In this document: positions 1 through 8,497 of the stretch, piece after piece
How positions within the stretch are numbered: the first letter of the stretch is position 1
Layout of the letters: every line of letters starts with the position of its first letter
Source of the DNA: Anaerolineales bacterium
GTDB lineage: Bacteria; Chloroflexota; Anaerolineae; Anaerolineales; Villigracilaceae
Direction of reading: 5' to 3'
Length of the DNA: 64,000 nt
NCBI GenBank assembly: GCA_030834895.1
Contig: JAUQXA010000059.1
Span: 62,001 to 126,000, forward strand
Notes under the pieces: generated by a model
What the model was told of the DNA's origin: nothing
What the model saw: the letters and a program-made list of their open reading frames with translations, nothing else
Databases searched by the model: none
Made by a program: the position numbers and the translations under genes

Positions 1-1524
1 TGGTTGCTCAACGAGTCTGAGACTGACATCAAATGTACCCACGCCATCGGACCCCAGGCGGAGAAAATGTCTGGAAGCGCGATACGCGCCAGAAAGTTCA
101 TCGCCGCCTATCGCACTGCCTCAGGCAGGCTGACGAAAATCGACGACTCACTACAATCCAAATGGATGGACGCCAAGGAGTATTATCATTATTTTGGCAT
201 TAATGTCCGCAGCATGATCAGCATTCCGCTCGTGGCGCGCGGCAAACTGATGGGCGAGATGAACCTCATCAACAAAATTGGCGAACCGACTTTTACCAGC
301 AGCGACCGCGATTTCATCGGCGAGTTTTCCAGGCACATTGCTGCCGCAGTCCAGAACACGCAACTCTTTGAGCGACAAAGCCGCACTGCCGAGCGCCAAA
401 AAATGTTAAACCAGATCAGCCGTCACCTGCATCAAACGCTGGACATTGACGAACTCATTCCGCGCATTTTCATTTCGGTCAACAAAGCCATCAATGCCGA
501 GGCTCAATCCATCTGGCTGGTGGACGAAGAGGCGGGTATCATCAAATGCCGCTTTGCAAGGGGCGCAAGCGCCGAGGCGCTCAAGGGTCTGTCTGTGCCG
601 ATACATGAGCCAAGCGTCGTTGGCACGAGTGTCGCCAAACAGGAATCCATCATCATCAAGGACGCGCAGAACGATCCGCGCCGCGCCCGTTCAGTGGACG
701 AAAAAACGGGCTTTGTCACCCGCTCGCTAATGACGGTCCCGCTCGTGCTGGAGGATAAATCCATCGGCGCGATTCAGGCTGTCAACAAGCGCGACGGTCA
801 ACTCTTCAACAAGGACGACCTCGACCTATTTCGCTCGATTGCTGACAGCGCCGCGCTGGCGGTCAGCAATGCCCAACTGGTGGCTGACCTGCAAACCAGT
901 TACGATCTGACCCTCGATGCACTGTCTGCCGCGCTCGACCTGCGCGACCGCGAAACCGAAGGACATTCGCGCCGTGTGGTTGAATACACCTCCCGCCTTG
1001 CGGAGAAGATCGGGTTGGATAGGGGGATCATCAAGAGCATCCGCCGCGGGGCGCTCATCCACGATATTGGCAAGATCGGCGTGCCGGATGCGGTGTTGCA
1101 CAAGCCCGGCTCACTGGACGACAAGGAACGCATGGTCATGGAACGCCACCCACAGGCGGGATATAACATGCTGGCTGATATTCCCTACCTTCGAGAGGAA
1201 ATCCAGATTGTGATTTGTCACCAGGAGAAGTGGAATGGTACGGGATATCCTCATGGCTTGCGCGGTGAAGAGATTCCCATTGGGGCGCGCCTGTTTGCCA
1301 TCGCCGATACCTTCGACGCGTTGACGTCCGACCGTCCCTACCGTCACGGCTGTTCCTACGAATCTGCGCGAAAAATCATCAAAGAGGAGGCTGGCAGACA
1401 ATTCGACCCGCAAGCGGTGGAAGCCTTTCTCACTATTCCCGAAGAGGAGTGGATGCAAATCCGCGCCCGCGTGATGGAGGAAATTATACAACGACGAAAC
1501 CCTCAACCTCACACAGCGATATAA
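1..1524 (+). CDS. GAF-GAF-HD-GYP signalling protein (5' end cut by window)
   Basis: Likely cyclic-di-GMP phosphodiesterase-type response protein. The reading frame is open to base 1, so the true start is outside. Visible order: the end of one GAF domain (about residues 1-120), a second complete GAF (about 130-290), and a C-terminal HD-GYP domain (about 300-480). The HD motif HDIGKIGVPD and the GYP motif GTGYP are present. The metal-binding HH pair seen in most HD-GYP proteins reads CHQEKW here, so one His is Gln, whereas the second HD-GYP protein in this window (36188-37567) has CHHERW. Known family members hydrolyse c-di-GMP using two or three metals; a lost ligand may change metal number or activity. 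It is followed after 8 bases by a DUF2721 gene with its own promoter. Confidence 0.9.
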   Translation, partial: WLLNESETDIKCTHAIGPQAEKMSGSAIRARKFIAAYRTASGRLTKIDDSLQSKWMDAKEYYHYFGINVRSMISIPLVARGKLMGEMNLINKIGEPTFTSSDRDFIGEFSRHIAAAVQNTQLFERQSRTAERQKMLNQISRHLHQTLDIDELIPRIFISVNKAINAEAQSIWLVDEEAGIIKCRFARGASAEALKGLSVPIHEPSVVGTSVAKQESIIIKDAQNDPRRARSVDEKTGFVTRSLMTVPLVLEDKSIGAIQAVNKRDGQLFNKDDLDLFRSIADSAALAVSNAQLVADLQTSYDLTLDALSAALDLRDRETEGHSRRVVEYTSRLAEKIGLDRGIIKSIRRGALIHDIGKIGVPDAVLHKPGSLDDKERMVMERHPQAGYNMLADIPYLREEIQIVICHQEKWNGTGYPHGLRGEEIPIGARLFAIADTFDALTSDRPYRHGCSYESARKIIKEEAGRQFDPQAVEAFLTIPEEEWMQIRARVMEEIIQRRNPQPHTAI

Positions 1525-1525
1525 T
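1520..1525 (+). promoter_or_regulatory. -10 box of a leaderless promoter
   Basis: A perfect TATAAT lies over the stop codon of the upstream gene, and the ATG of the DUF2721 gene follows after 7 bases. No Shine-Dalgarno sequence fits between them, so the transcript probably starts at or next to the ATG. Confidence 0.6.
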
Positions 1526-1532
1526 TTCCCAT

Positions 1533-1940
1533 ATGGAAATTTCTCTTACAACCCCTGCCTTGCTTTTTCCCACCGTATCCTTGTTGATGCTGGCTTACAC
1601 CAACCGCTTTTTGACTCTTGCGACCATCATCCGCAACCTGCATGACCGATACAAATCCGAGAATGATAGCAATATCCTGGGACAAATTGCCAACTTGCGT
1701 TATCGCATCTATTTGATCCGCGACATGCAGATATTTGGACTGCTCAGCTTGTTGTTTTGTGTGATCAGCATGTTTGCCCTCTTCGCAGGCTGGATAGTGG
1801 CCGGACAGTGGAGTTTTGCCATCGCCCTGATTCTGATGATCGTCTCAATGGTGATTTCGTTGCGCGAGTTGCAAATCTCCGTCGGCGCATTGGACTTGCT
1901 TTTGGCAGAACTGGAAGGCGAAACCAGAAAGAGAAAGTAA
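1533..1940 (+). CDS. DUF2721 family small membrane protein
   Basis: 135-residue protein with a hydrophobic N-terminal segment (about 5-25), a basic middle stretch carrying LRYRIYLIRD, and two further membrane helices (about 70-115) joined by a short turn. This three-helix pattern with the central charged segment is typical of DUF2721 proteins, whose function is unknown. The start was placed at the ATG that begins MEISLTTPALL, because a TATAAT box sits 7 bases upstream and the longer in-frame extension overlaps the HD-GYP gene and has no membrane-protein character. A bidirectional hairpin terminator separates it from the convergent hydantoinase gene. Confidence 0.75.
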   Translation: MEISLTTPALLFPTVSLLMLAYTNRFLTLATIIRNLHDRYKSENDSNILGQIANLRYRIYLIRDMQIFGLLSLLFCVISMFALFAGWIVAGQWSFAIALILMIVSMVISLRELQISVGALDLLLAELEGETRKRK

Positions 1941-1943
1941 ATA

Positions 1944-2001
1944 TTGGAGTCCGACGACGCCGGTCGTTGGCATTCAAAAGTCGGGAGACTTTTGAGTCCA
2001 A
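1944..2001. repeat. Two-hairpin repeat element, GGAGTC-edged, copy 1
   Basis: Begins TTGGAGTCC and ends GAGTCCAA. Between the edges lie two imperfect hairpins: one around CGACGA/GGTCGTTG (1951-1969) and one AAAAGTC-GGGA-GACTTTT (1977-1994). The architecture matches the element at 57892-57945, although the stem sequences differ. Confidence 0.6.
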
Positions 2002-2011
2002 CCGCTGATAA

Positions 2012-2044
2012 AAAGGTCACAAGGGTTTTTCCTTTGTGACCTTT
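2012..2044. terminator. Bidirectional rho-independent terminator
   Basis: AAAGGTCACAA pairs with TTGTGACCTTT around a T-rich loop, with A-rich and T-rich flanks. It sits between the convergent DUF2721 and hydantoinase genes and can serve both strands. Confidence 0.75.
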
Positions 2045-2057
2045 GTGTACTTCGTAT

Positions 2058-3500
2058 TTAGAGCACCTCGCCCATCCCGCGTTTCAAGTATTTTCCATCG
2101 CCAGATTTGCCCAGCCACTTCTCGCCATCCACGATCAGCTTGCCGCGCAGGAAAACTTTTTCGGGGTAACCGACCAGTTCCCAGCCTTCATAGAGACTGT
2201 AATCCATCCGCTGGTGGGAATGCGCCACGCCATATTTCACGCGCTTTTCTGGATCCCAGATCACGACGTCGGCATCCGCCCCGGGGACGAGCGCTCCCTT
2301 GCGCGGGTACAAGCCGAAAATCTTCGCCGGGTTGGTGGACATGTACGCCACAAACTGATTGGGTGTGATTTGTCCCGTGCGGACTCCATGAGTCCACATG
2401 ACGGGCAGACGATCCTGGACACCCGGCAATCCGTTGGGAATCTTCGTGAAGTCCTTCGCGCCGAGTTCCTTTCCTGGGATGGCAATCTCTTTTCCTTCGT
2501 AGATAATCGGCTTTGTGCCATCGTAGAAAAACGGGCAGTGGTCTGTGCCGACGGTTTGCAGGGTGTTTTCGTGAAGTCCCTGCCACAGCCGCGCATTGTC
2601 TTCCTTCGAGCGCATGGGCGGGGAGCAAATCCACTTGGCGCCATCGGGCCGGCGCAACTCTTCGATGGAGAAAAACAGGTACGGGGGACAGGTTTCACCC
2701 ATCACTTTGACTCCGCGCTCGCGAGCATATTTCAGCATGTCCACTTCGCCGCCTATGTTCATGTGGACGATGTACACGGGGGAATCCGCCTGCTCTGCCA
2801 TTGCCGCCATACGGAGGGTTGTCTCCACCGCGCCCCAGCCGGGACGGGTGAGCGCGTGCCATTCTGGGGAAGTGTGTCCCGCCGCCAGTGCTTCGGGGAT
2901 GAGTTGTTCGATGACATCGCCGTTTTCGCAATGCGCCATCATCAGCATCCCGTTCTCTTTGGCAAGCCGCAGGGCGCGGAAGATGCCGCCATCGTCCAGA
3001 CGCAGTTTGCCGTTATAGGCGGTGAATACTTTCAGGGTCTGGATTCCCATTTCCATCAGTGAGGGCAATTCTTTGGCGAGCTTGTCGTCGAAGCGGTTCA
3101 GGTTCATGTGGAAGGAATAATCAATCGCCGCCTTCGCTGCTTTTTCAAGCCACAAGTCGGTTGAATATTTGAAGTCGCCCTCACCCTGCCCTCTCCCTCT
3201 GGGAGAGGGGGCTTCGAGGACAACAAAGTCCATGACGGTGGTTGTCCCGCCAAACGCCGCCGCCTTGTGACCCGTGTAATGGTCGTCCGATGAAACCGTG
3301 CCGAACATGGGCAAATCAAAATGCGTGTGCGGGTCGATTCCGCCGGGCATGATGAGTTTGCCGCCGGCGTCAATCACCTCGGCGTTGGGATGGGTTAGAT
3401 TTTTCCCAACCAGTGAGATGGTTTCGTTTTCGATAAGGATGTCTGCTTGAAAGGTTTCGGAGGCGGTGATGAGCGTGCCGTTTTTAATCAAGGTTGTCAT
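2058..3500 (-). CDS. hydA: Dihydropyrimidinase / D-hydantoinase
   Basis: Cyclic-amidohydrolase of 480 residues that should open hydantoin or dihydropyrimidine rings (amidohydrolase superfamily, binuclear Zn). Visible signatures: PGGIDPHTHFDLP (metal-binding HxH, about 52-64), the TLKVFTAY stretch with the lysine expected to be carbamylated (Lys157), and conserved C-terminal GADADVVIWDP. The start at MTTLIKNGTLI fits the family's usual N-terminus; a longer frame upstream overlaps the next gene. The start overlaps the end of the minus-strand gene 3484-4068 by 17 bases, so the two are probably cotranscribed. Residues 97-108 (APSPRGRGQGEG) are not part of the fold's usual sequence: they are encoded by a palindromic repeat inserted in frame. 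Confidence 0.92.
   Translation of the reverse strand: MTTLIKNGTLITASETFQADILIENETISLVGKNLTHPNAEVIDAGGKLIMPGGIDPHTHFDLPMFGTVSSDDHYTGHKAAAFGGTTTVMDFVVLEAPSPRGRGQGEGDFKYSTDLWLEKAAKAAIDYSFHMNLNRFDDKLAKELPSLMEMGIQTLKVFTAYNGKLRLDDGGIFRALRLAKENGMLMMAHCENGDVIEQLIPEALAAGHTSPEWHALTRPGWGAVETTLRMAAMAEQADSPVYIVHMNIGGEVDMLKYARERGVKVMGETCPPYLFFSIEELRRPDGAKWICSPPMRSKEDNARLWQGLHENTLQTVGTDHCPFFYDGTKPIIYEGKEIAIPGKELGAKDFTKIPNGLPGVQDRLPVMWTHGVRTGQITPNQFVAYMSTNPAKIFGLYPRKGALVPGADADVVIWDPEKRVKYGVAHSHQRMDYSLYEGWELVGYPEKVFLRGKLIVDGEKWLGKSGDGKYLKRGMGEVL
3178..3210. repeat. CTCTCCC/GGGAGAG palindromic repeat inside hydA
   Basis: CCCTCACCCTGCCCTCTCCC followed by a short loop and GGGAGAGGGG. A second copy of the same family is intergenic at 21913-21951. 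Here it is read in frame on the minus strand and encodes Gly/Arg-rich residues in a loop of the hydantoinase. Confidence 0.75.
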
Positions 3501-4068
3501 TTGGATGCTCCTTTGTCTCATAATCTGTTTGTGTTTCTTTGATACCCAGTAATGCCAGTAAAACCTCGGGCAGCAAATCCGCTTCTGGTAAATCGACTTT
3601 GTATAACTGCTCGTGCTCAGCGCGTTCGCGCAGGTTCTTCCACAAAATATCCCGTTCTTCGTTTTGGACAACGAGGTCGTTGAGCAGTTTCGCGTTCAGC
3701 AAATACTCGCCCGTCGAATATAAAAACGTCAGGCGCTTCCACTTGTCGGCGCGGATCGGCTCGCGCAGTTTTTCCAGTCCGCCCAGTTGAATTTTGAAAT
3801 ATTCTTCCTTCGCTCGCGGGTGGTCTTTCTCATCGCGCAGCAACTCGCCGCGTGTGGTGAGTTCATGCCCGCGTACCTCGGCGATGAATTCGATTTGTCC
3901 GCCGCGCTCGCCGAAGGCTGCGGGTTGGTAAAAAGCCAGGTAGTCCACGGCAACAACTTTCGGCGCAGAGCGAAGCGGAATCCGATACCAGCCGAGAAGC
4001 CGCGCAATTTCCAAGTCGCGCGGCGTTGGAATCAGGCAGACCAGAATTAAGTCGGTTGGCTTCAACAT
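3484..4068 (-). CDS. Conserved hypothetical protein upstream of hydantoinase
   Basis: 194-residue soluble protein I do not recognise. The N-terminal half is beta-rich (LILVCLIPTPRDLEIARLL, then PKVVAVDYLAFYQP and IEFIAEVRGHEL), followed by a charged, probably helical C-terminal half (RLTFLYSTGEYLLNAKLLNDLV). There is no signal peptide or membrane helix. The start at MLKPTDLI was chosen because TATAAT ends 6 bases upstream; a start 21 bases further upstream would lie over that box. It overlaps hydA by 17 bases, implying a shared transcript, and is divergent from the GH18 gene with very little space between the starts. Confidence 0.6.
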   Translation of the reverse strand: MLKPTDLILVCLIPTPRDLEIARLLGWYRIPLRSAPKVVAVDYLAFYQPAAFGERGGQIEFIAEVRGHELTTRGELLRDEKDHPRAKEEYFKIQLGGLEKLREPIRADKWKRLTFLYSTGEYLLNAKLLNDLVVQNEERDILWKNLRERAEHEQLYKVDLPEADLLPEVLLALLGIKETQTDYETKEHPNDNLD

Positions 4069-4074
4069 GGCTTT

Positions 4075-4080
4075 ATTATA
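4075..4080 (-). promoter_or_regulatory. -10 box of a leaderless promoter
   Basis: TATAAT on the minus strand, 6 bases before the ATG of the hypothetical gene, with no ribosome-binding site between. It lies in the 21-base gap between this start and the divergent GH18 start. Confidence 0.6.
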
Positions 4081-4089
4081 ATGTCGCAC

Positions 4090-5079
4090 ATGAAACTTAT
4101 TCCCTTACTTTTGACTCTTGCCTTGCTGACTTCGTGTGGGGAATCTGCTCGATCTTTAACTCCGCCCGCAGTTGATTCCAACCCGACGGCATTGCCTACG
4201 CTGACAATGAATTCCGTGCCAGCACCGTTTGACGTGATTGGCTACTTCCCCGACTACCGCGAGTTGAATCCCGTTTGGGCGGACAGCCTGACCGACATCA
4301 TCTATTTCTCCGCCGAGCCTCACGCCGATGGGACGCTGGACACTTCGCGCTTGAGCAAGGAAAGTTGGCAGAGTTTGCAGCAACTCAAAGTGGAACGCGG
4401 ATTGCGCCTGCACTTGTCCATCGGTGGCTGGGAGCGTTCGACTGGTTTTGCCCCAATGACAGCCGACCTACTCACACGCCAAAAATTCATCGGCGCATTG
4501 ACCGAGTTTGCGCTGGCACATCACCTCGATGGCGTGGACTTCGATTGGGAGTTCCCAAATGGCAAAGCCGAGTTTAAAGACTATATTTCGCTCCTGACCG
4601 AGACAAAAGCGGCTTTTGCAAGACAGAACCTGCTGGTCAGCGTGGCGCTGACTCCCGACCCGAATTTCCCGTTGGCAGATTTTGCCGTCGTGGATCGTGT
4701 CCACCTCATGTCGTATGACCGCGCCGCAAAACACGCCACCTTTGAGCAGGCAATGAAGGATGCGCAACTGCTTTTGGATGTGGGTATTCCTGCCGCGAGA
4801 ATTATTTTGGGCGTTCCGTTCTATGGACGCAACACCTCGCCACCCTACAAAGTTTTATCCTACGAGGAAATCATGCGCCGCTACTCTCCACCGCCTACAG
4901 TGGATGAAGTGGACGGAATCTACTTCAATGGATTGAATACGATTCAAAATAAAGTTTGTTTTGCACTGGAAGAAGAACTCGGTGGTGTAATGGTCTGGGA
5001 ACTCGCGCATGACACAACAGATTCAAATTCCCTACTGCAAAGAATATACGCGCTCGCAAAACGAAAACACCCCTGCTGA
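4090..5079 (+). CDS. Glycoside hydrolase family 18 lipoprotein (chitinase-like)
   Basis: 329-residue protein with a lipoprotein signal peptide (hydrophobic stretch ending in ALLTSC, Cys16), so probably anchored outside the membrane. The GH18 catalytic motif DGVDFDWE is intact at residues 147-154 with Glu154 as the expected acid/base. Other family marks are LHLSIGGWE, the LMSYD strand and GVMVWELAHD near the C-terminus. GH18 members cleave chitin, peptidoglycan-like glycans or other GlcNAc polymers by substrate-assisted catalysis; the substrate cannot be told here. The start at MKLIPLLL gives a proper signal peptide; an in-frame ATG 9 bases upstream would add MSH. Confidence 0.88.
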   Translation: MKLIPLLLTLALLTSCGESARSLTPPAVDSNPTALPTLTMNSVPAPFDVIGYFPDYRELNPVWADSLTDIIYFSAEPHADGTLDTSRLSKESWQSLQQLKVERGLRLHLSIGGWERSTGFAPMTADLLTRQKFIGALTEFALAHHLDGVDFDWEFPNGKAEFKDYISLLTETKAAFARQNLLVSVALTPDPNFPLADFAVVDRVHLMSYDRAAKHATFEQAMKDAQLLLDVGIPAARIILGVPFYGRNTSPPYKVLSYEEIMRRYSPPPTVDEVDGIYFNGLNTIQNKVCFALEEELGGVMVWELAHDTTDSNSLLQRIYALAKRKHPC

Positions 5080-5091
5080 TTCCGGCTATTC

Positions 5092-6870
5092 TTAATTTTC
5101 CATTTCTGTGATCAACGGCAGGGTGGCAGTGAAAGTGGTTCCCTTTCCAACCTCGCTCTCCACCGTGATGTCGCCGCCCATGAGGTTGATGAGTTGCTTG
5201 GTGATGGAAAGTCCCAGCCCATAGCCTTTGCGCATGATCCTGTTCGCTTCGGGCAATTGCCTGAATGGCTCGAACACGGCTTGGATGGCGTTTTCCGGAA
5301 TGCCGGGCCCTGTGTCCGAGACCTGCATCCTCCACCAGTCCGAGTCCAATTTATATATCTTCACAGTGACGCTGCCTGTTTCTGTGAATTTGACGGCATT
5401 GCTGATCAGGTTGACGAGGATCTGTTTCGAACGCTGGCTATCGCCAATGATGGAGACGGGCATGTCATCCGAGATTGTTGCTCTGAACTCGAGTTTCTTC
5501 GACTCTGCCAGAATGCTCAATTGGCCGCAGGTCTTACCGAGCACCACGCGGACTTCAAAGGGCACGGCGGCCAGTTTCAATCTTCCGCTGTCAAGCTGCG
5601 CCTGGTCGAGCAGTCCTGAGACAAGCGCCTCCAGATATTCCGTGCTTTCCCTGATCTTTCCAAGGACGCTTATTTGTTTCTCATCAAGCTCGCCATAGGA
5701 TTTTCGGGCAAGCAGGTCGGTATAGCCCATGATGATTCCAAGCGGAGTCCGCAGTTCATGGCTGACGTTTGCCAGAAGCTGGCTCTTGAAACCATTTGCC
5801 CGGGCGGCTTCGTCGCGGGCAATTGCCAGCGCGGATTCATTCTCCTTCAAGCCTGTAATGTCGCGAAATGTCACGATCCACCCGCCGTTTTGTCTGGGTA
5901 TTTCACGCAATGCGCTGACGAAAAGGTCGAACCAACGCGAGGTTTTCCCGTCGTTTTCGAGGATGACCTCCTTGTGTAAGCCGTGCTTTTTCAATGCCTC
6001 ATCATCCAGGTAGACCCAGGGGTGAAAGACCTGGTGAAATGATTTTCCAATCACTGCATTCACCTGGAGACCGAAAATTTCCAACGCTGCGGGATTCAAT
6101 TCCACGATCCTCATGCGCGGGTCGAGCACGATTACAGCATCGGAGATGCTTTCGAACACGGCGCGATGCGCCACCGGCACGATGTTCAACATTTCGTAAC
6201 GAAGAAATCCAAAACCCAAAATCAACGTGGAGAGGGAGAAGGTCACGGAAGTAATGTCAACGGGAATCAATCTTGCAACCACAATGCCGTTTGCAACCCA
6301 GGGAAGCAGGATGGCGGCGATGTTAATAACCACCTGCGAGCGGTATACGTCCCTTTGATGCCAATACTCGCGAATCAACAAGTAAGTGCCGAACACCAGA
6401 ATGCCGTAAATATATACGGCATGGAGCCAGAACCACCATCCTGGCGGATTCCAGATCAGAAGCAGTCCGGTTGTTTTGTCTGTAATAATGCTGATTTCCG
6501 TAAAGAACCAGTGATGGAATTCCGTAGTCCATACCACCAGCAGGGTGAGAATGGGAAAGATGGAAGCCAGTGTAATGTTGCGTTTCGTCAACCAATTTCC
6601 ATGCCCTGAAAGGGCAAGCGCGAACGCTGTCCACGATAAGGGTACGCCGATGATGCTGATGTATTCGATTTTGACTGCCAACAACTTGACATCGAGGCTT
6701 GTGCTGCCGAGTTCGAAGATATACCCTGCCGCCCATAAGGTTGCCAGGAAACACATGGCAATGAACGGGATGGCCGCAAAATGTCCCCTCCGGCGGGTCG
6801 CATACACGCCCATCGAAAAGGTAAGCGCAACTGAAACTAACCAGGGGATGATGTAGGGCGTACTTTGCAT
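5092..6870 (-). CDS. 7TM-PAS sensor histidine kinase
   Basis: 592-residue membrane-bound hybrid of an N-terminal seven-helix sensor region (about residues 5-225, HisKA_7TM type), one PAS domain (about 235-340, ending in the TFRDITGLKENE linker), a HisKA domain with H-box NVSHELRTPLG (His371), and a HATPase domain with NLISNAVKFT, DTGPGIP and GYGLGLSI. All kinase boxes are intact. There is no receiver domain and no adjacent response regulator, so its partner is elsewhere. The ligand of the 7TM sensor is unknown. A TATAAT lies 7 bases before the ATG, suggesting a leaderless transcript. Confidence 0.92.
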   Translation of the reverse strand: MQSTPYIIPWLVSVALTFSMGVYATRRRGHFAAIPFIAMCFLATLWAAGYIFELGSTSLDVKLLAVKIEYISIIGVPLSWTAFALALSGHGNWLTKRNITLASIFPILTLLVVWTTEFHHWFFTEISIITDKTTGLLLIWNPPGWWFWLHAVYIYGILVFGTYLLIREYWHQRDVYRSQVVINIAAILLPWVANGIVVARLIPVDITSVTFSLSTLILGFGFLRYEMLNIVPVAHRAVFESISDAVIVLDPRMRIVELNPAALEIFGLQVNAVIGKSFHQVFHPWVYLDDEALKKHGLHKEVILENDGKTSRWFDLFVSALREIPRQNGGWIVTFRDITGLKENESALAIARDEAARANGFKSQLLANVSHELRTPLGIIMGYTDLLARKSYGELDEKQISVLGKIRESTEYLEALVSGLLDQAQLDSGRLKLAAVPFEVRVVLGKTCGQLSILAESKKLEFRATISDDMPVSIIGDSQRSKQILVNLISNAVKFTETGSVTVKIYKLDSDWWRMQVSDTGPGIPENAIQAVFEPFRQLPEANRIMRKGYGLGLSITKQLINLMGGDITVESEVGKGTTFTATLPLITEMEN

Positions 6871-6877
6871 CCTATAG

Positions 6878-6883
6878 ATTATA
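6878..6883 (-). promoter_or_regulatory. -10 box of a leaderless promoter
   Basis: Minus-strand TATAAT followed by 7 bases (CTATAGG) and the ATG of the histidine kinase; no ribosome-binding site is present. Confidence 0.6.
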
Positions 6884-6924
6884 CAACACTACACTTTGCC
6901 GGATGAAAATCGCAAGTTGCAATA

Positions 6925-6960
6925 AAGTGACAGTCACCTCCGCGGAGGTGACTGTCACTT
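6925..6960. terminator. Perfect 36-bp palindrome, probable terminator of the PLP-enzyme gene
   Basis: Two 18-base arms (AAGTGACAGTCACCTCCG and its exact complement) meet without a spacer. It lies 8 bases past the stop of the minus-strand PLP-enzyme gene and is followed on that strand by TTATTG. It may act as a terminator or be a dispersed palindromic repeat; both are compatible. Confidence 0.6.
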
Positions 6961-6967
6961 GTCCTTT

Positions 6968-8434
6968 TTAGAGGAGCCCAACTTCTTTGTTGAACTCGAC
7001 GATCAGTTCATCAATTTCATCCGCCTGCTTTTGGACGCTGGTCCAGTAATCTGGCTGGTACCATTGATCCTGGATTTCCTGATAGGTGCGTCCCTGCTGT
7101 TCGACCCAGGTGTAATACTTGAGGTTGTGAACACGGCGGCGGTCAGTGTAGCGCAACTCGAGCATGTTATCGGTGGACTGTCCGTGCAGGTAGCGGGCGA
7201 AGTCAGCGGCGGCATCGGTCTCGGTGTATTGACCAAATTCCTGATGCATCTCGTGCAGGCGCGAGCGGTAGAGTTCCATCGAGTCGGTCAACACGGTGAT
7301 CATGATGTCATCCTCGCCCATCTCATAATACTTGGCCGTCTTGATGGCGGAGAGGACATTGGAAATGCCGGAGAAACCGAGCAAATCCAGTTTGCCGACC
7401 ACATCCTCGGGAACGCCCTTCTTGACCAGATACGCCTTGCCGTTCTCTTCGTTGAACAGGCGCGAGATGTTAACCACGGCGTTGTCGTCGATGGCAACCA
7501 CCATGTCGGTATTCTTGGTATTGTGAACCCACGGCACGTGCTTGTCACCAATGCCTTCGATGCGGTGCGCGCCGAAGCCGTTCTCGAGCAGAGTGGGACA
7601 TTGCAGGGCTTCGCTGGCGACGATCTTGCTGTCGGGGAACAACTGCTTCATGTAGTCGCCGCTGGCAATCGTCCCGGCCGACCCGGTGGCGGATGCCATG
7701 CCGCGATAACGTCCATTCCTACCCGCGACCTGCTTGAAGACCTCTTCCATCGCGTGACCCGTCACCTCATAGTGCCAGAGGTAGTTGCCAAATTCCTCGA
7801 ACTGGTTGAAAATCATCAAATCCTGACCGGACTTGCGGAGTTCCCAGCATTTATCGAAAATTTCCTTGACGTTGGATTCTGAACCGGGAGTCTTGATGGT
7901 CTCGCCCGCAACTTTGGACAACCACTCGAAGCGTTCTTTCGACATGCCTTCGGGCAGGATGGCAATCGAGTCACATGCAAGCAGAGCAGAGTCGTATGCG
8001 CCGCCACGGCAGTAATTGCCTGTGGACGGCCAGACGGCTTTCTGAGTGGTCGGGTCGAATTGACCAGTGACCAGTCGTGGGACCAAACAAGAAAACGCTG
8101 CACCGACCTTGTGTGCTCCTGTTGGGAACCATTTGCCTACGATGGCGATGATCCGCGCTTTGACTCCCGTCAGCGAGGAGGGAAGTTCGAGGAAATTCAC
8201 TCCACCGAAGGTCCCGCCGGAAGCGGTGGGCTGGTTGTGCCAGTTGATGCGGAACAGATTGCGAGGATGGATGTCCCAAAGCCCGATACCCTTCAATTCC
8301 TCCTTGACTTTGGCAGGGATTTTCGAAGGGTCTTTCATTTGGGCATAGGTGGGGATAACGATGTTGCGCTCTTTGGCCCGTTTGATGGCACGGGCGCGGC
8401 GGTCTTTTTGAATGGTGAGATCAATTGTGGTCAT
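6968..8434 (-). CDS. Fold-type II PLP-dependent enzyme (cysteine/threonine synthase-like)
   Basis: 488-residue enzyme of the tryptophan-synthase-beta fold. The PLP lysine is expected at Lys109 in PTGAHKVGAAF, the substrate/cofactor Asn in STGNYCRGGAYDS (about 138-149), and the glycine-rich phosphate loop in ATGSAGTIASGD (249-260). It is longer than ordinary cysteine synthases (about 310 residues), with extra N- and C-terminal segments, and I cannot assign the reaction. A strong ribosome-binding site (AGGAG) precedes the ATG, and a TATAAT lies at 8470-8475. It is separated by a terminator from the decarboxylase operon and so appears to be its own unit. Confidence 0.8.
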   Translation of the reverse strand: MTTIDLTIQKDRRARAIKRAKERNIVIPTYAQMKDPSKIPAKVKEELKGIGLWDIHPRNLFRINWHNQPTASGGTFGGVNFLELPSSLTGVKARIIAIVGKWFPTGAHKVGAAFSCLVPRLVTGQFDPTTQKAVWPSTGNYCRGGAYDSALLACDSIAILPEGMSKERFEWLSKVAGETIKTPGSESNVKEIFDKCWELRKSGQDLMIFNQFEEFGNYLWHYEVTGHAMEEVFKQVAGRNGRYRGMASATGSAGTIASGDYMKQLFPDSKIVASEALQCPTLLENGFGAHRIEGIGDKHVPWVHNTKNTDMVVAIDDNAVVNISRLFNEENGKAYLVKKGVPEDVVGKLDLLGFSGISNVLSAIKTAKYYEMGEDDIMITVLTDSMELYRSRLHEMHQEFGQYTETDAAADFARYLHGQSTDNMLELRYTDRRRVHNLKYYTWVEQQGRTYQEIQDQWYQPDYWTSVQKQADEIDELIVEFNKEVGLL

Positions 8435-8469
8435 GGGTTCTCCTGAATTTTTAATTGTCAGACAACTTG

Positions 8470-8475
8470 ATTATA
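8470..8475 (-). promoter_or_regulatory. -10 box for the PLP-enzyme gene
   Basis: Minus-strand TATAAT, with TTTGTA as a weak -35 candidate 17 bases upstream, giving a leader of about 30 bases that contains an AGGAG ribosome-binding site. Confidence 0.5.
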
Positions 8476-8497
8476 GCGCAAATATCCAAAAATACAA

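Noticed and set aside
2043..3062. 339-codon plus-strand open frame
   Set aside because: It is antisense to the hydantoinase gene; composition is Arg/His/Phe-rich, no domain is recognised, and the minus-strand frame has complete family motifs.
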